A DNA stretch of 64,000 nt from Ehrlichia muris AS145. GTDB lineage: Bacteria; Pseudomonadota; Alphaproteobacteria; Rickettsiales; Anaplasmataceae. Positions 30,562-40,105 of this stretch are shown here, one piece after another. Below the pieces are notes generated by a model. It did no database searches. It was not told the origin of the DNA and saw nothing but the letters and a program-made list of their open reading frames with translations. The first letter of the stretch is position 1, and the number at the start of each line of letters is the position of its first letter. A program made the position numbers and the translations under genes. Where the stretch lies: assembly GCF_000508225.1 (NCBI RefSeq), contig NC_023063.1, forward strand, positions 434,001 to 498,000. Reading direction: 5' to 3'.

Positions 30562-31305
30562 TTAGAAGGTAAAGTTACTATCTATGTATTGTACATCATC
30601 GTTGTTTTCTAATAAATCCATTAGATTTGAAATTTTCTTTTGTATCTCTTCATCTTCTATCTTTAAAGTATCACTTGACTTCCAAAATAATCTAGAAAAC
30701 TCAGCATCAGCAAATTTATGGAATAGGTGGTCTCTTACATTACCAAAATCTTGAATGTTACAAATGACATAATACATTTTATCTTGAGTGTCATCTTGTA
30801 TAATTTCTTCAACATCTAAAGCTTGTAGTTCTATAGCAGTGTTAAATAATGACTCAAAGCTATCAATAGATGAAGCTTTATAGGCTATTACTCCTACGTG
30901 GTTAAAAAGGAAACTTACGCTTCCAGATTCTCCCAATTTACCATTATACTTTGATAAGGCATGTCTTAGTTCAGCTGCTGTCCTATTGCGATTATTAGTT
31001 AAAGTTTGAATCATCAAAGCTATATTTCCTGGACCATAACCCTCATATACTACTTCTTCATAATTATCATTTTGAGTATTTCCAGCCGCACTTTTGATAG
31101 CAGCATCAATTTTATCTTTAGGAAGATTCTCTTTTTTTGCTGCAATGATTGCAGATCTTAACCTAGAATTGAATTCTGGATCTGGTAATCCTTGTTTTGC
31201 AGCGACGATAATTTCCCTTGTTAATTTTGTAAATCTTTGAGCTCTTTTTGCATCTTGAGCTCCTTTTCTGTGTTTTATATTTGCAAATTGTGAGTGACCA
31301 GCCAT
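30562..31305 (-). CDS. YebC/PmpR-family regulatory/translation protein
   Basis: The protein starts with the family signature MAGHSQFANIKHRKGAQDAK and RFTKLTREIIVAAKQG. It keeps the middle region EVVYEGYGPGNIALMIQTLT and GSVSFLFNHVGVI. At 247 aa it is of usual size. The family has been described as DNA-binding regulators and, more recently, as factors relieving ribosome stalling; its exact role here is open. It lies 9 nt downstream of gatA and is probably co-transcribed. Confidence 0.93.
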   Translation of the reverse strand: MAGHSQFANIKHRKGAQDAKRAQRFTKLTREIIVAAKQGLPDPEFNSRLRSAIIAAKKENLPKDKIDAAIKSAAGNTQNDNYEEVVYEGYGPGNIALMIQTLTNNRNRTAAELRHALSKYNGKLGESGSVSFLFNHVGVIAYKASSIDSFESLFNTAIELQALDVEEIIQDDTQDKMYYVICNIQDFGNVRDHLFHKFADAEFSRLFWKSSDTLKIEDEEIQKKISNLMDLLENNDDVQYIDSNFTF

Positions 31306-31314
31306 GATTACCCT

Positions 31315-32778
31315 CTATTTTAAAATTCTACCTGTATGTTTTTCTATAATGCTAGCTACATTTAAAATTCCTCCTTCATCATAATAGTTACCTATTATTT
31401 GTAAGGAAAGAGGTAAATTGCTTTTTGATAACCCTATAGGAACTGAAATAGCAGGTAATCCTGCTAAACTTGCTGGAACAGTAAATACATCATTTAAATA
31501 CATGGTTAATGTATCGAATTGTTCATTTATTGCAAAAGCTTCTTTAGGAGTGGTAGGGGTTAATATATAGTCAACTTTCTTGAATGATTCGATAAAGTCA
31601 TTTGTTACTAAATGTCTGATACGCTGTGCCTTGTTGTAGTATGCATCATAATATCCGGATGATAATACGTATGCTCCAATTAATATCCTTCGTTTTACTT
31701 CTGTTCCAAAATTGTATCCGCGTGTTAATTCATACATCTCGTTAATATCATCGGATGGTATGCGTGTTCCATATCTTACTCCGTCATATCTTGCAAGATT
31801 AGAGGATGCTTCTGCAGAACAAATAATGTAATATACAGGGAGCGCGTAACTTGTATGTGGTAAACTAATTTCTATAATTTCAGCTCCTTCATCTTTTAGA
31901 TATTGTATGCCCTTAGCCCACATTTCTGAGATTTCAGTGTATTCTTGATATTTACCTGATAACTCATATTCTTTTGGTATGCCAATGCGTTTACCTTTAA
32001 TTTTATATGTGATGCTTTCAGAAAATTTAGGGACAGGTATATTAGCGGAGGTTGAATCTTTAGTATCATATCCACAAATTGACTCTAACATTAGAGCTGA
32101 ATCTTCTACTGTGCGTGTTAACACGCCTGCTTGATCAAGAGAGCTAGCAAATGCTATCATACCAAATCTTGAACACCTTCCATATGTTGGTTTCAGCCCT
32201 ACTATGCCACAAAATGCTGCAGGTTGACGTACTGAACCACCTGTATCACTGCCTAGAGCCCCTGCGCATAAAAACCCTGCTACAGCAGCACTAGAACCTC
32301 CTGATGATCCTCCAGGGACAACTTCTACTCCATCTGCCCTTATCCATGGATTTTTTACATATCCAAAGCAACTATTGGAGTTTGATGATCCCATTGCAAA
32401 TTCATCCATGTTCAACTTCCCTAACATGACAGCTCCATTATTAAGTAGTTGCTTAGTAACAGTTGAATTATATTGAGGAACAAAATTTTTTAATATATTG
32501 GAACATGCTGTTGTTCTAGTATTTTTTGTGCAAAATAAATCTTTAATACCTATTGGAATTCCAGTTAAAGGGGTTAACTTTTCTTTTTGATGTGTAAAGA
32601 TATAATCTGCTTTTTCAGCTGCACTTAAGGCAATTTCTGGTGTTTTAGTTACAAAAGCGTTTAACTTCTCATTATTAACAGCTTCAATATGAAATTTAGT
32701 TAGTTCTACAGCAGAAAATTCTCTTTTTCTTAATTTGTCATGCATTTCTGCAATAGATAATTTTAAAATGTCTTTCAT
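31315..32778 (-). CDS. gatA: Aspartyl/glutamyl-tRNA amidotransferase subunit A
   Basis: GatA is the glutaminase subunit of GatCAB, which converts Glu-tRNA(Gln) and Asp-tRNA(Asn) to the cognate amides. The 487-aa protein has the amidase signature: catalytic Lys79 in GIPIGIKDLFC, PGGSSGGSSAAVA for the cis-Ser region, and GSDTGGSVRQPAAF with the nucleophile Ser182, followed by GLKPTYGRCSRFG. gatC and gatB are not in this window. It forms a two-gene unit with yebC. Confidence 0.96.
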   Translation of the reverse strand: MKDILKLSIAEMHDKLRKREFSAVELTKFHIEAVNNEKLNAFVTKTPEIALSAAEKADYIFTHQKEKLTPLTGIPIGIKDLFCTKNTRTTACSNILKNFVPQYNSTVTKQLLNNGAVMLGKLNMDEFAMGSSNSNSCFGYVKNPWIRADGVEVVPGGSSGGSSAAVAGFLCAGALGSDTGGSVRQPAAFCGIVGLKPTYGRCSRFGMIAFASSLDQAGVLTRTVEDSALMLESICGYDTKDSTSANIPVPKFSESITYKIKGKRIGIPKEYELSGKYQEYTEISEMWAKGIQYLKDEGAEIIEISLPHTSYALPVYYIICSAEASSNLARYDGVRYGTRIPSDDINEMYELTRGYNFGTEVKRRILIGAYVLSSGYYDAYYNKAQRIRHLVTNDFIESFKKVDYILTPTTPKEAFAINEQFDTLTMYLNDVFTVPASLAGLPAISVPIGLSKSNLPLSLQIIGNYYDEGGILNVASIIEKHTGRILK

Positions 32779-33200
32779 GTTTGAGTAAATAGATAAGAGT
32801 GGCTGTAAATTACCATATTATTTGGGATAAAACAATTAAATTTTTGACTATTTAAGAATATAGTTGATCAATTAGGATTAATTTATTGAATATATGTGAT
32901 ATTTATTTTAATAATAGGTATTATTTTGATGAAAAGCTTATGTTCTCCTTTTATGAAAATTTATTTGTGATATATAATTTGGTTATAGCAACTATGGGAC
33001 AGTTAGGTAAAGTAATTTTTGTGAATTTGTAATGTATTTGAAGATCCAGTTTTCCTGAAAATTAATTATAGTATTCAAATAAAAAGATATAGATGTATTT
33101 ATATTAGTAAGGACGTTTGAAATATAGGTTTATTTATTATTATTTATGAAGTTATGAGAAGTTATGATATGAGTTGCTATTTAAAATAGGGAGATAAGGT
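32779..33200. other. Divergent promoter region between gatA and folC
   Basis: A 422-bp A+T-rich stretch between genes reading outward. A good RBS (GGGAGATAAGG) precedes folC. No distinct promoter boxes or other elements are picked out. Confidence 0.4.
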
Positions 33201-34496
33201 ATGGTATATATGCCCCACTGGCCAAAGCCTTTAGGTTTTCGACCATCTGATATGGTTCTTGATAGAATTAAGCAGGTTTTGAATAATTTAGGTAATCCTG
33301 AAAAAAAGTTACCTCCAGTAGTACATGTTGCTGGAACTAATGGCAAAGGATCAACTATAGCATTTATGCGTTATATTTTAAATGCTGCGGGATTAAAAAC
33401 ACATATTTATACTTCACCACATCTAATAGAATTTAATGAAAGGGCTATAGTTGCTGGGGAAAAGATATCTGATAAATATTTATATGAGGTTCTAGAAATT
33501 TGTAGAGAAGCAAGTGTAGGCATACCTCTTACTTTTTTTGAAGGTACAACTGCAGCAATATTACTTGCATTTTCGGAAGTTAAAGCAGATATTGTGTTAC
33601 TAGAAACTGGTATGGGTGGGCGTCTTGATGCAACAAATGTAGTACACCCGATATTAAATATAATTACTGCAATATCATTAGAACATACAGAAGTATTAGG
33701 TGATACTGTTGAATTAATAGCTGCTGAGAAAGCTGGGATAATGAAGGAGAATGTCACGTGTGTTATTGCTCCTCAGAACCAAGATTCTATAATGAAAGTT
33801 TTTGAGTGTTATGCAATTAAAAACAGCGTTCCATTATATCGAGGTGGAATTGATTGGTTTTGTAAAAAAAGAGGAGATAGTATGCTTTTTAAAAATAGTG
33901 TTGATGAATTATTTTTTCCTCTACCTTCATTACAAGGAGAACATCAGATAATCAATGCAGGCAATGCGATTGCTGCTTGTAGCATACTTTCTGGTAAATT
34001 TGGATATAATATAGATTATGAAAATATTGTTCAAGGTATAACACAAGCTTATTGGCCAGCTAGATTGGAAGCAATTAATACTGGTTTTTTATCTACAATG
34101 ATACCTCAACTGTGGCAATTATTTTTGGATGGGGCTCATAACCCTTCTGGTGCTGAAATGTTGTCGCATTGGATACAGAATAATGAGTTAGGGGATTTAT
34201 ATATTATTATTGGAATGACTAGAGAAAAAGATAGTGTTGTATTCTTAAGTCATTTAAAGCCTCATATAAAATTTTTATCTAGTGTTTGTGTGAAATCTGA
34301 ACCGAGAGCGCAAACTGCAGAAGAGCTGTTACAAACTGCATTATCATTAGGTATAGAAGCGGTTGCGTCTGAGACTTTAGTAGATGCAATTTCTAAAATA
34401 TTGCAGGTAGGAGATCATAATAAGAAGTCTACAATTTTAATTTGTGGATCATTGTTTTTGGCTGGAGATGTTCTATTAGAGAATGGTATAAAATAG
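33201..34496 (+). CDS. folC: Bifunctional dihydrofolate/folylpolyglutamate synthase
   Basis: FolC adds glutamate to dihydropteroate and to reduced folates, a Mur-ligase-type ATP-dependent reaction. The 431-aa protein has the P-loop VAGTNGKGSTIAFM, the second signature LLETGMGGRLDATN, SLEHTEVLGDTVELIAAEKA, and the C-terminal LDGAHNPSGAEML. Length is typical. The start is fixed by a strong RBS (GGAGATAAGG) just before ATG. It is monocistronic and followed by about 1.1 kb of non-coding DNA. Confidence 0.95.
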   Translation: MVYMPHWPKPLGFRPSDMVLDRIKQVLNNLGNPEKKLPPVVHVAGTNGKGSTIAFMRYILNAAGLKTHIYTSPHLIEFNERAIVAGEKISDKYLYEVLEICREASVGIPLTFFEGTTAAILLAFSEVKADIVLLETGMGGRLDATNVVHPILNIITAISLEHTEVLGDTVELIAAEKAGIMKENVTCVIAPQNQDSIMKVFECYAIKNSVPLYRGGIDWFCKKRGDSMLFKNSVDELFFPLPSLQGEHQIINAGNAIAACSILSGKFGYNIDYENIVQGITQAYWPARLEAINTGFLSTMIPQLWQLFLDGAHNPSGAEMLSHWIQNNELGDLYIIIGMTREKDSVVFLSHLKPHIKFLSSVCVKSEPRAQTAEELLQTALSLGIEAVASETLVDAISKILQVGDHNKKSTILICGSLFLAGDVLLENGIK

Positions 34497-35631
34497 TAAC
34501 TTTTTACCTTATGGATATATTGTATTGATACATATAGCTTATTATTGGTCTTTAGGGATGTTTGTAAGATAAGTATATTTTGGCATATCTTTCTGTAAAA
34601 TGATACTTGAGTTGATATCTATTTGTAAACGAAATTATCACAGCACAAATGTAGGTTTGGTTTCCTAATATACTGTTTTTATTATTATTTTGAGGGATTT
34701 TGATAGAAGAAGTTATATGTTGGAAAACGAAAAAATATTTTTCTGTAATACTATTGTGAACTAATGTATGTTTAATCCGAAATTGGGCTGTCATATTACA
34801 AGATTTCATGTTAAAATTAACCAAAAATAGGATATATCATTTTTATATTAGGCTGTATCTTTTAAGTTGCCAAGATTTCTTGTGATCTATAATGGTATGT
34901 GCATATGTCATGTTTAATTATATAGCAAATTTATATTCAGGAACTTATTTTTTGTTCTGTGTTTGAGTGGTAGACACATTTTTCATACTGGTAATAGAAA
35001 AATTTAACAGGTGGTATATTCTATGATGTGGATTCCCTCTGTTCTGTTTCATGGATATGAAACCTGTATATCTATAATGTTTATTCTATATTTGAGCAGT
35101 GAGTGCATTTTTCATACTGGTAATAGAAAAATTTAACTGGTGGCATATCCAAGAACATGGATTCTTCCTGTTCTGATTTTATAAATACGAGACCTAATTT
35201 TATTATATAGTAATTTTATATTTTGTAAGTTTATCTATTTATTTTATATTTTAAAGTAGCAGCCACGTTCTCATGTTACGACATTAAGTTTATAATTTAT
35301 AATCTTTTCAATTGTCATGCTGAGGTTCTTATCTAATGTGGATGTATTATTAATATTCTGCAAAGAGTTTTAAAATTGTTATCTTTGAGAGATCTTAAGT
35401 TGTTTTTTCAGATTTAAAATCAAGTAATGCCAAACTTTTTAATCATAGGATTACAAATAATGTAAAATTTAATGGCATATTTGTTGTAATATTGAAATTT
35501 ATAATATTAATTTTCATATTTGCTTTGTTCATAATATAGTGTTAATTTGTTTATAAATATGCAATGCTGTAGCATGTAGTGTATAGTTTTGTTATTATTA
35601 GGTTATTTTATAAATGTTTTGCTAATTCATT
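34497..35631. other. 1.1-kb non-coding stretch between folC and hemC
   Basis: No credible gene. A 90-codon minus-strand frame at 34552-34824 lacks an RBS and family resemblance. It contains an imperfect two-copy direct repeat (see 34955-35205). The right end should hold the hemC promoter. Confidence 0.5.
34955..35205. repeat. Imperfect direct repeat with 129-bp period, two copies
   Basis: The landmark TTCATACTGGTAATAGAAAA occurs with a spacing of 129 bp (CATTTTTC starts at 34977 and 35106). Flanking parts (GGTGG-C/T-ATAT...GATTC...TGTTCTG...GA-GACCT) also match, with many substitutions. This looks older than the other repeats in the window. Confidence 0.8.
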
Positions 35632-36528
35632 ATGAACATAAGGATTGGAACAAGAGATAGTATTTTAGCTATAGCACAAACGTTGGAAGTTAAAAATCTG
35701 TTGAACAGATATTTTCCTGAAATTAATGTTCAGATTGTTAAGATTAATACTTCTGGAGACATTAATAATAAAGTTCACTTGAGTACTATAGGTGGAAAGG
35801 GGTTATTTATCAAAGAAATAGAAGAAGCATTACTAGCAGAAGAGGTGGACTTAGCTGTACATTCAGTAAAAGATATACCAGCTTTTTATTGTGAAGGATT
35901 GATCATTCCTTGTATACTAAAACGTAGTAGTCCATATGATGTTTTTATTTCCTCTAAGTATCAAGATATAAAGTCACTTCCTCTTAATGCAACTGTAGGT
36001 ACATCTTCTGTAAGGAGAAAAGTACAACTAAATTATTTACGTCCAGATCTTCAAATAGTTCCTATTAGAGGTAATATAGATACTAGAATATTGAAGTCTA
36101 ATATTGGTGAGTATGATGGTATAGTATTAGCTGAAGCTGGATTAATCAGAATAGATAGGTGTTATGTAATCAAAGAGGTGTTAGATCCTAAAATGATGTT
36201 AAGTGCAGTAGGGCAAGGGGCAATAGGTGTTCAGTGTAGAGCTAATGACTATAATATAATAGAGAAAATTAAAGTTTTGAATTGTCATAAATCTTACGTT
36301 TGTATAATGGCTGAAAGAAGTTTTTTGAGAACAATCAATGGTTCTTGTGATACACCATTAGCAGCACTTGCTCAGTACGTTGATAATGATACAATTTATA
36401 TGTCTTGTATGCTTTCAAATGAAAAAAATATGGTATTTTCAGATTGCTACTTTAAAGAATGTGATGCAGAAAAATCGGGTATTGATATAGGAAATAAGTT
36501 AATAGATAAGTTGAGTACGCATTATTAA
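35632..36528 (+). CDS. hemC: Hydroxymethylbilane synthase (porphobilinogen deaminase)
   Basis: HemC joins four porphobilinogen units to the linear tetrapyrrole precursor of haem. The 298-aa protein begins NIRIGTRDSILAIAQT, and has TIGGKGLFIKEIEEALL, DLAVHSVKDIPA, TSSVRRKVQLNYLRPDL, and the dipyrromethane-cofactor cysteine in NGSCDTPLAALAQY. Length is a little short at the C-terminus, as in related intracellular bacteria. The part from about codon 120 to the end is duplicated and decayed at 37732-38229. Confidence 0.96.
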   Translation: MNIRIGTRDSILAIAQTLEVKNLLNRYFPEINVQIVKINTSGDINNKVHLSTIGGKGLFIKEIEEALLAEEVDLAVHSVKDIPAFYCEGLIIPCILKRSSPYDVFISSKYQDIKSLPLNATVGTSSVRRKVQLNYLRPDLQIVPIRGNIDTRILKSNIGEYDGIVLAEAGLIRIDRCYVIKEVLDPKMMLSAVGQGAIGVQCRANDYNIIEKIKVLNCHKSYVCIMAERSFLRTINGSCDTPLAALAQYVDNDTIYMSCMLSNEKNMVFSDCYFKECDAEKSGIDIGNKLIDKLSTHY

Positions 36529-36647
36529 AAGATATGATTTAAAAATTTGTTGATGGATTACTAATCTGTTATATCAAAATACTCATTTTAGATTTAAACA
36601 GATAAGAGTTATATAATGTTTATTATATTTGCATGCTTGTGGTGTAC

Positions 36648-36677
36648 TTGACAAGGGGGTTAATTGTTTTTTATAAT
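36648..36677 (+). promoter_or_regulatory. Consensus sigma70-type promoter for the 297-aa gene
   Basis: TTGACA (36648-36653), an 18-bp spacer and TATAAT (36672-36677) form perfect -35 and -10 boxes. The start of transcription would be near 36684, giving a leader of about 60 nt before ATG 36746. The paralogous gene at 38456 has a decayed version at the same relative place (TTGATA at 38355, no clean -10). Confidence 0.75.
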
Positions 36678-36745
36678 TTAATACTTTGAGTAAATATATT
36701 ATGTATATTCAAGGTATTGATTTATTCTAAATTCACAATAAGGTT

Positions 36746-37639
36746 ATGTTAGTTAGTAAAGAAGATTTAAAATCTTTGCAGGTGAGTAATGCTCAATTAT
36801 GTAAAGAAGTAAAAACATTAAAACACATATTACTTGGAAGATGTCATGTAATAGGTGCTACTAGGCCTGATCATAGTTTACAGGTTAAGATAAGTAATGT
36901 CCATCTAGGTGAGCGACCTTTCTCTACGGTAGGTGCTGGAGGTCAAGGTTTTAATGTTCTCTCTAGGGAACAAATTATGGGTATGTGTCCAGTTAGTGAA
37001 CATGAAATTCCTGATATATTACCTTTTAGTAGTGGAAGAAGTCTTTGGATAGTGAAGAGTAAATTATCACGTGATATGTTAAATAACAATCCAAGATTAA
37101 AAGATCTTGTAGGTTTCAATCCACTATCTCCTGAGGTCAAAATATCATTGTACTGTTTAGTTGATCCAGAATATTGTAATGATTTTTTCAGAATTGTAGT
37201 TGACAATTCAAGGTGTTTTGGATACGTAGCTATTCCAAATTTTTTGCATATAGTAGACTTAGTGTATGTTAGAGTGCGTGGATTCCTGCAAGATAAGAAG
37301 TTTTCTGAGTTATTTGCTTTAAAGGATGTTGCAGGTTTATTAGGAGATTTTTTTGTAAAAGATGATGGACACAGCACAGCAGATACAACACGATGGACAA
37401 TGGTGAGATCAGTGTCTAGGTATGGTGGTAGTGGTATACCATTTGCTTCTGATCTATCAGTATTCGGGGCAGAAGGTGGAGTATCAGCAAGTGAAGAGCT
37501 ACCATTAATTGCAGAAGGTGGAGTATCGAGATCTCGAGGAGAAGATAATAAGCAAAAAGTAGGTGCAGTGCTGGATGAATTAAAAAGTCTTGCTTGTTGT
37601 TTAGAGAGGAAGATAGCGAGAGATCAGTTCTTATCTTGA
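36746..37639 (+). CDS. Lineage-specific protein, single copy of an unrecognised domain
   Basis: The 297-aa protein is soluble with no signal peptide or membrane helix. It carries the domain found five times in this region. Landmarks in order: a helix ending in LC, CHVIGATRPDHSLQVKI, SLWIVKSKLSRDML..RLKDLVG, VKISLYCLVDPEY, IPNFLHIVDLVYVRVRG and FALKDVAGL. A low-complexity tail with two GGVS-x-S units and a final amphipathic helix (LKSLACCLERKIARD) follow. ATG is preceded closely by AAGG. I know no family with this pattern; secretion into the host is a possibility but not shown. Confidence 0.85.
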   Translation: MLVSKEDLKSLQVSNAQLCKEVKTLKHILLGRCHVIGATRPDHSLQVKISNVHLGERPFSTVGAGGQGFNVLSREQIMGMCPVSEHEIPDILPFSSGRSLWIVKSKLSRDMLNNNPRLKDLVGFNPLSPEVKISLYCLVDPEYCNDFFRIVVDNSRCFGYVAIPNFLHIVDLVYVRVRGFLQDKKFSELFALKDVAGLLGDFFVKDDGHSTADTTRWTMVRSVSRYGGSGIPFASDLSVFGAEGGVSASEELPLIAEGGVSRSRGEDNKQKVGAVLDELKSLACCLERKIARDQFLS

Positions 37640-37731
37640 TATTAGGTAATATATACTTAAATAAGATAATGTTTTGAGTTATAAAGCTAATTCTTCTGGT
37701 TATTAATAAGAAACATTTTATTTTTGCTTAT

Positions 37732-38229
37732 CTAGCTGTAGGTACATCTTCTTGAAGGAGAGAAAGTACAACTAAATTATTTACGTTCAGATCTGCAAAT
37801 AGTTCCTTCCTATTACTGGAAGTTTAATATTTGTAAATGTGATAGTATGATATTAGTTGAAACTGATCAATTAGAATAAATAGATGTAGTGTAGGCATTA
37901 GATTCTAAAATAATGTTAAGTGTAGTGATGTAGTAGGTATTCAATATAGAGTTAGTGATCCTAATATAATAGGAAAAATTAAAGTCTTAAGCTGTCATAA
38001 ATCTTAAATTTGTGTGATTGCTGAAAGGGTTTCTTGAGAATAATCAATGTTCTTGTGGTATACTATTAACAGCACTTGCTCAGTATGTTGATGACGATAC
38101 GGTTTGTATATTATGTTTTCGGATAAAAAACATGGTATTTTCAGATTATTACTTTAAGAATATGATGCAGAAACATCAGGGTTCAATATGGGAAATAAGT
38201 TATTAGATAAATTGAGTATGCATTATTGG
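37732..38229 (+). pseudogene. Decayed 3' half of hemC
   Basis: The sequence follows hemC from about 35989 to its end: CTGTAGGTACATCTTCT, AGTACAACTAAATTATTTAC, CACTTGCTCAGTA and GATAAATTGAGTA are shared. Internal deletions, stops and frame changes abolish coding; a 62-codon frame at 38018-38206 is only a fragment. It precedes the 549-aa gene just as hemC precedes the 297-aa gene, so hemC 3' end, spacer, promoter and hypothetical gene were duplicated as one block. Confidence 0.93.
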
Positions 38230-38455
38230 AAAATGTAATTTAAAGCTTTGTTTAAGCATAGTACTTCTGTTTACATTAAAATATTTATTTATGTTGGGTT
38301 GAAACTAGATAAGAATTATACAATTTTTATTGTATTTGCATAATTGTGATATACTTGATAGGATATTAATTATTTTTTAAATATTTAATATTTTTGATAA
38401 ATATGTTTTATATATTGGATAAAGTGTTGAGTTATTGTAAATAAAAAGTAAGGTT

Positions 38456-40105
38456 ATGTTAGATTATAGAGATTTACAATGTAGGAGAGAGCACAATAGA
38501 CAGTTGTGCAATGCTGTAGCTAGTTTACCAGAACTGCATATTGAGAGATGTTATTTAATAGGTGGTACTAGGCTTGATAATATATTCCAGGTTAGAGTAA
38601 CTAAACATCATCGGCATAAAAAGCCTTTGACTGTAGTAAACGAGGGGCTTGTAAGTGCTGGTGGTGATGGTTTGCCTACTGTAGTTCATGGAGATGAAAT
38701 TCCTGGGATATTACATCCAACTAATGGACAAACTCTTTGGTTAGTGAAGTGTAAATTATCACGTGAGGTACTACAACAAAATACAATATTGAGAGATCTT
38801 GTAGGTGCTGCTATGCTGTTACCTAATCTCAAATTAGCATTGTATTGTTTAGTTGACCCAGGATGTTATCCAGATTTCTTAAAATATGTACGTAGCCAGG
38901 TAGGATATTTTCGCTCTGCTACTGTTTCAAATTTTTTTAGTTTTGTGAAACTGATATATGTTAGGGTACGTGGAGTAGGCTATGATCAGGGATTTAGTGA
39001 AGCAGAAGCATTAGAAAGTGTTGCACAGCTCACAGCAATTTATTTTATAGAAAATTTAGTAGCCACAACCGATGCAACATCTCCACACGATTTAGTGTGT
39101 CTAAGAGAGCAAAATAGTACATTATGTAAAGAGTTAAAGCAGTTACCACATCTGTTGGTTAAGTCATGTCATTTAATAGGTGGTACTAGGGTTGATGGTA
39201 CTCTCCAGGTTAATATAGCTAGACGTAATGACAGGTGTTTGGTTAAAATAGGAGATGGGGCTATAGTGGCGAATGATCTCTCGCAAGAACAAATTATGGG
39301 TATATCTCCAGTTGCTGAATGTCAAATTCCTAGTATATTACATCCAACTAAGGGACAGACTTTTTGGGTAGTGACCTGTAAATTACCACGTAATGTATTA
39401 CAACAGAATACAGCCTTGAAAAATACTCTAGAGTTCAAGTCTGTTGATTTGTTTAATCCTTCAGTAACCTTGTATTGTTTAGTTAATCCAACACATTATT
39501 CAAAGTTCTTAGAGTGTGTATGTAAGAAGACAAAACGTTTTTACTCGACTTCTATTCCAAATTTTTTTGATAGCGCAAGCTTGGTGTATGTTAGGGTACA
39601 TAGAATAGATGCTGCTACAAAATTTAATGATGTATTCGCATTACAGGATGTTGCACAGTTATCAGCAGATTTCTTTGTAGAATCTTCACGTGGATTACTG
39701 GGTTCAAGGAAATGGACGTTAGTAAGATCAAGATCTAGTGGTGATAATATGCCATTAGGTGCGGTTGGTGAAGTATCAGAATCTGAAGATTTGCCATTAG
39801 GTGCGGTTGGTGGAGTATCAGAATCTGAAGATTTGCCATTAGGTGCAGTGGGTGGAGTATCAGAATCTGAAGATTTGCCATTAGGTGCAGTGGGTGGAGT
39901 ATCAGAATCTGAAGATTTACCATTAGGTGCAGTGGGTGGAGTATCAGTAAGATCTACTGTTAGGTGTCGTGAAAGAATGCGTTTAGTAATTGAAGAAAGA
40001 ACAGGTAGGCGACAAACAGAAATAGTGAGAACAAGGTTACAAAATCTTTCTATTTGTTTGGAACATGCGATAAGGAGAGATGAATATTCGGGATTGAGTA
40101 AGTAG
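38456..40105 (+). CDS. Lineage-specific protein with two tandem domain copies and a 14-residue repeat tail
   Basis: The 549-aa protein holds two copies of the domain of the 297-aa protein. Copy 1 is at about residues 5-200 (CYLIGGTRLDNIFQVRV, TLWLVKCKLSREVL, LKLALYCLVDPG, LIYVRVRGVG). Copy 2 is at about 215-410 (CHLIGGTRVDGTLQVNI, TFWVVTCKLPRNVL, VTLYCLVNPTHY, LVYVRVHRID). Next come 4.6 units of PLGAVGGVSESEDL (about 433-498), acidic and Ser-rich, then a basic stretch and a final helix (LQNLSICLEHAIRRDEY) matching the 297-aa tail. ATG has the same AAGGTT leader as the paralog. It resembles tandem-repeat secreted proteins of Ehrlichia in style only. Function unknown. Confidence 0.87.
   Translation: MLDYRDLQCRREHNRQLCNAVASLPELHIERCYLIGGTRLDNIFQVRVTKHHRHKKPLTVVNEGLVSAGGDGLPTVVHGDEIPGILHPTNGQTLWLVKCKLSREVLQQNTILRDLVGAAMLLPNLKLALYCLVDPGCYPDFLKYVRSQVGYFRSATVSNFFSFVKLIYVRVRGVGYDQGFSEAEALESVAQLTAIYFIENLVATTDATSPHDLVCLREQNSTLCKELKQLPHLLVKSCHLIGGTRVDGTLQVNIARRNDRCLVKIGDGAIVANDLSQEQIMGISPVAECQIPSILHPTKGQTFWVVTCKLPRNVLQQNTALKNTLEFKSVDLFNPSVTLYCLVNPTHYSKFLECVCKKTKRFYSTSIPNFFDSASLVYVRVHRIDAATKFNDVFALQDVAQLSADFFVESSRGLLGSRKWTLVRSRSSGDNMPLGAVGEVSESEDLPLGAVGGVSESEDLPLGAVGGVSESEDLPLGAVGGVSESEDLPLGAVGGVSVRSTVRCRERMRLVIEERTGRRQTEIVRTRLQNLSICLEHAIRRDEYSGLSK
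39752..39948 (+). repeat. In-frame 42-bp tandem repeat, 4.6 copies
   Basis: CCATTAGGTGC starts at 39752, 39794, 39836, 39878 and 39920, a strict 42-bp period encoding PLGAVGGVSESEDL. Copies differ only in a few bases, one giving GEVS in place of GGVS. Confidence 0.97.

Noticed and set aside
34552-34824. 90-codon minus-strand ORF after folC
   Set aside because: No RBS, no family resemblance, overlaps ordinary non-coding sequence.
39735-39923. Minus-strand repeat ORF rich in Leu/Ile/His
   Set aside because: It is the antisense reading of the 42-bp repeat in the 549-aa gene.
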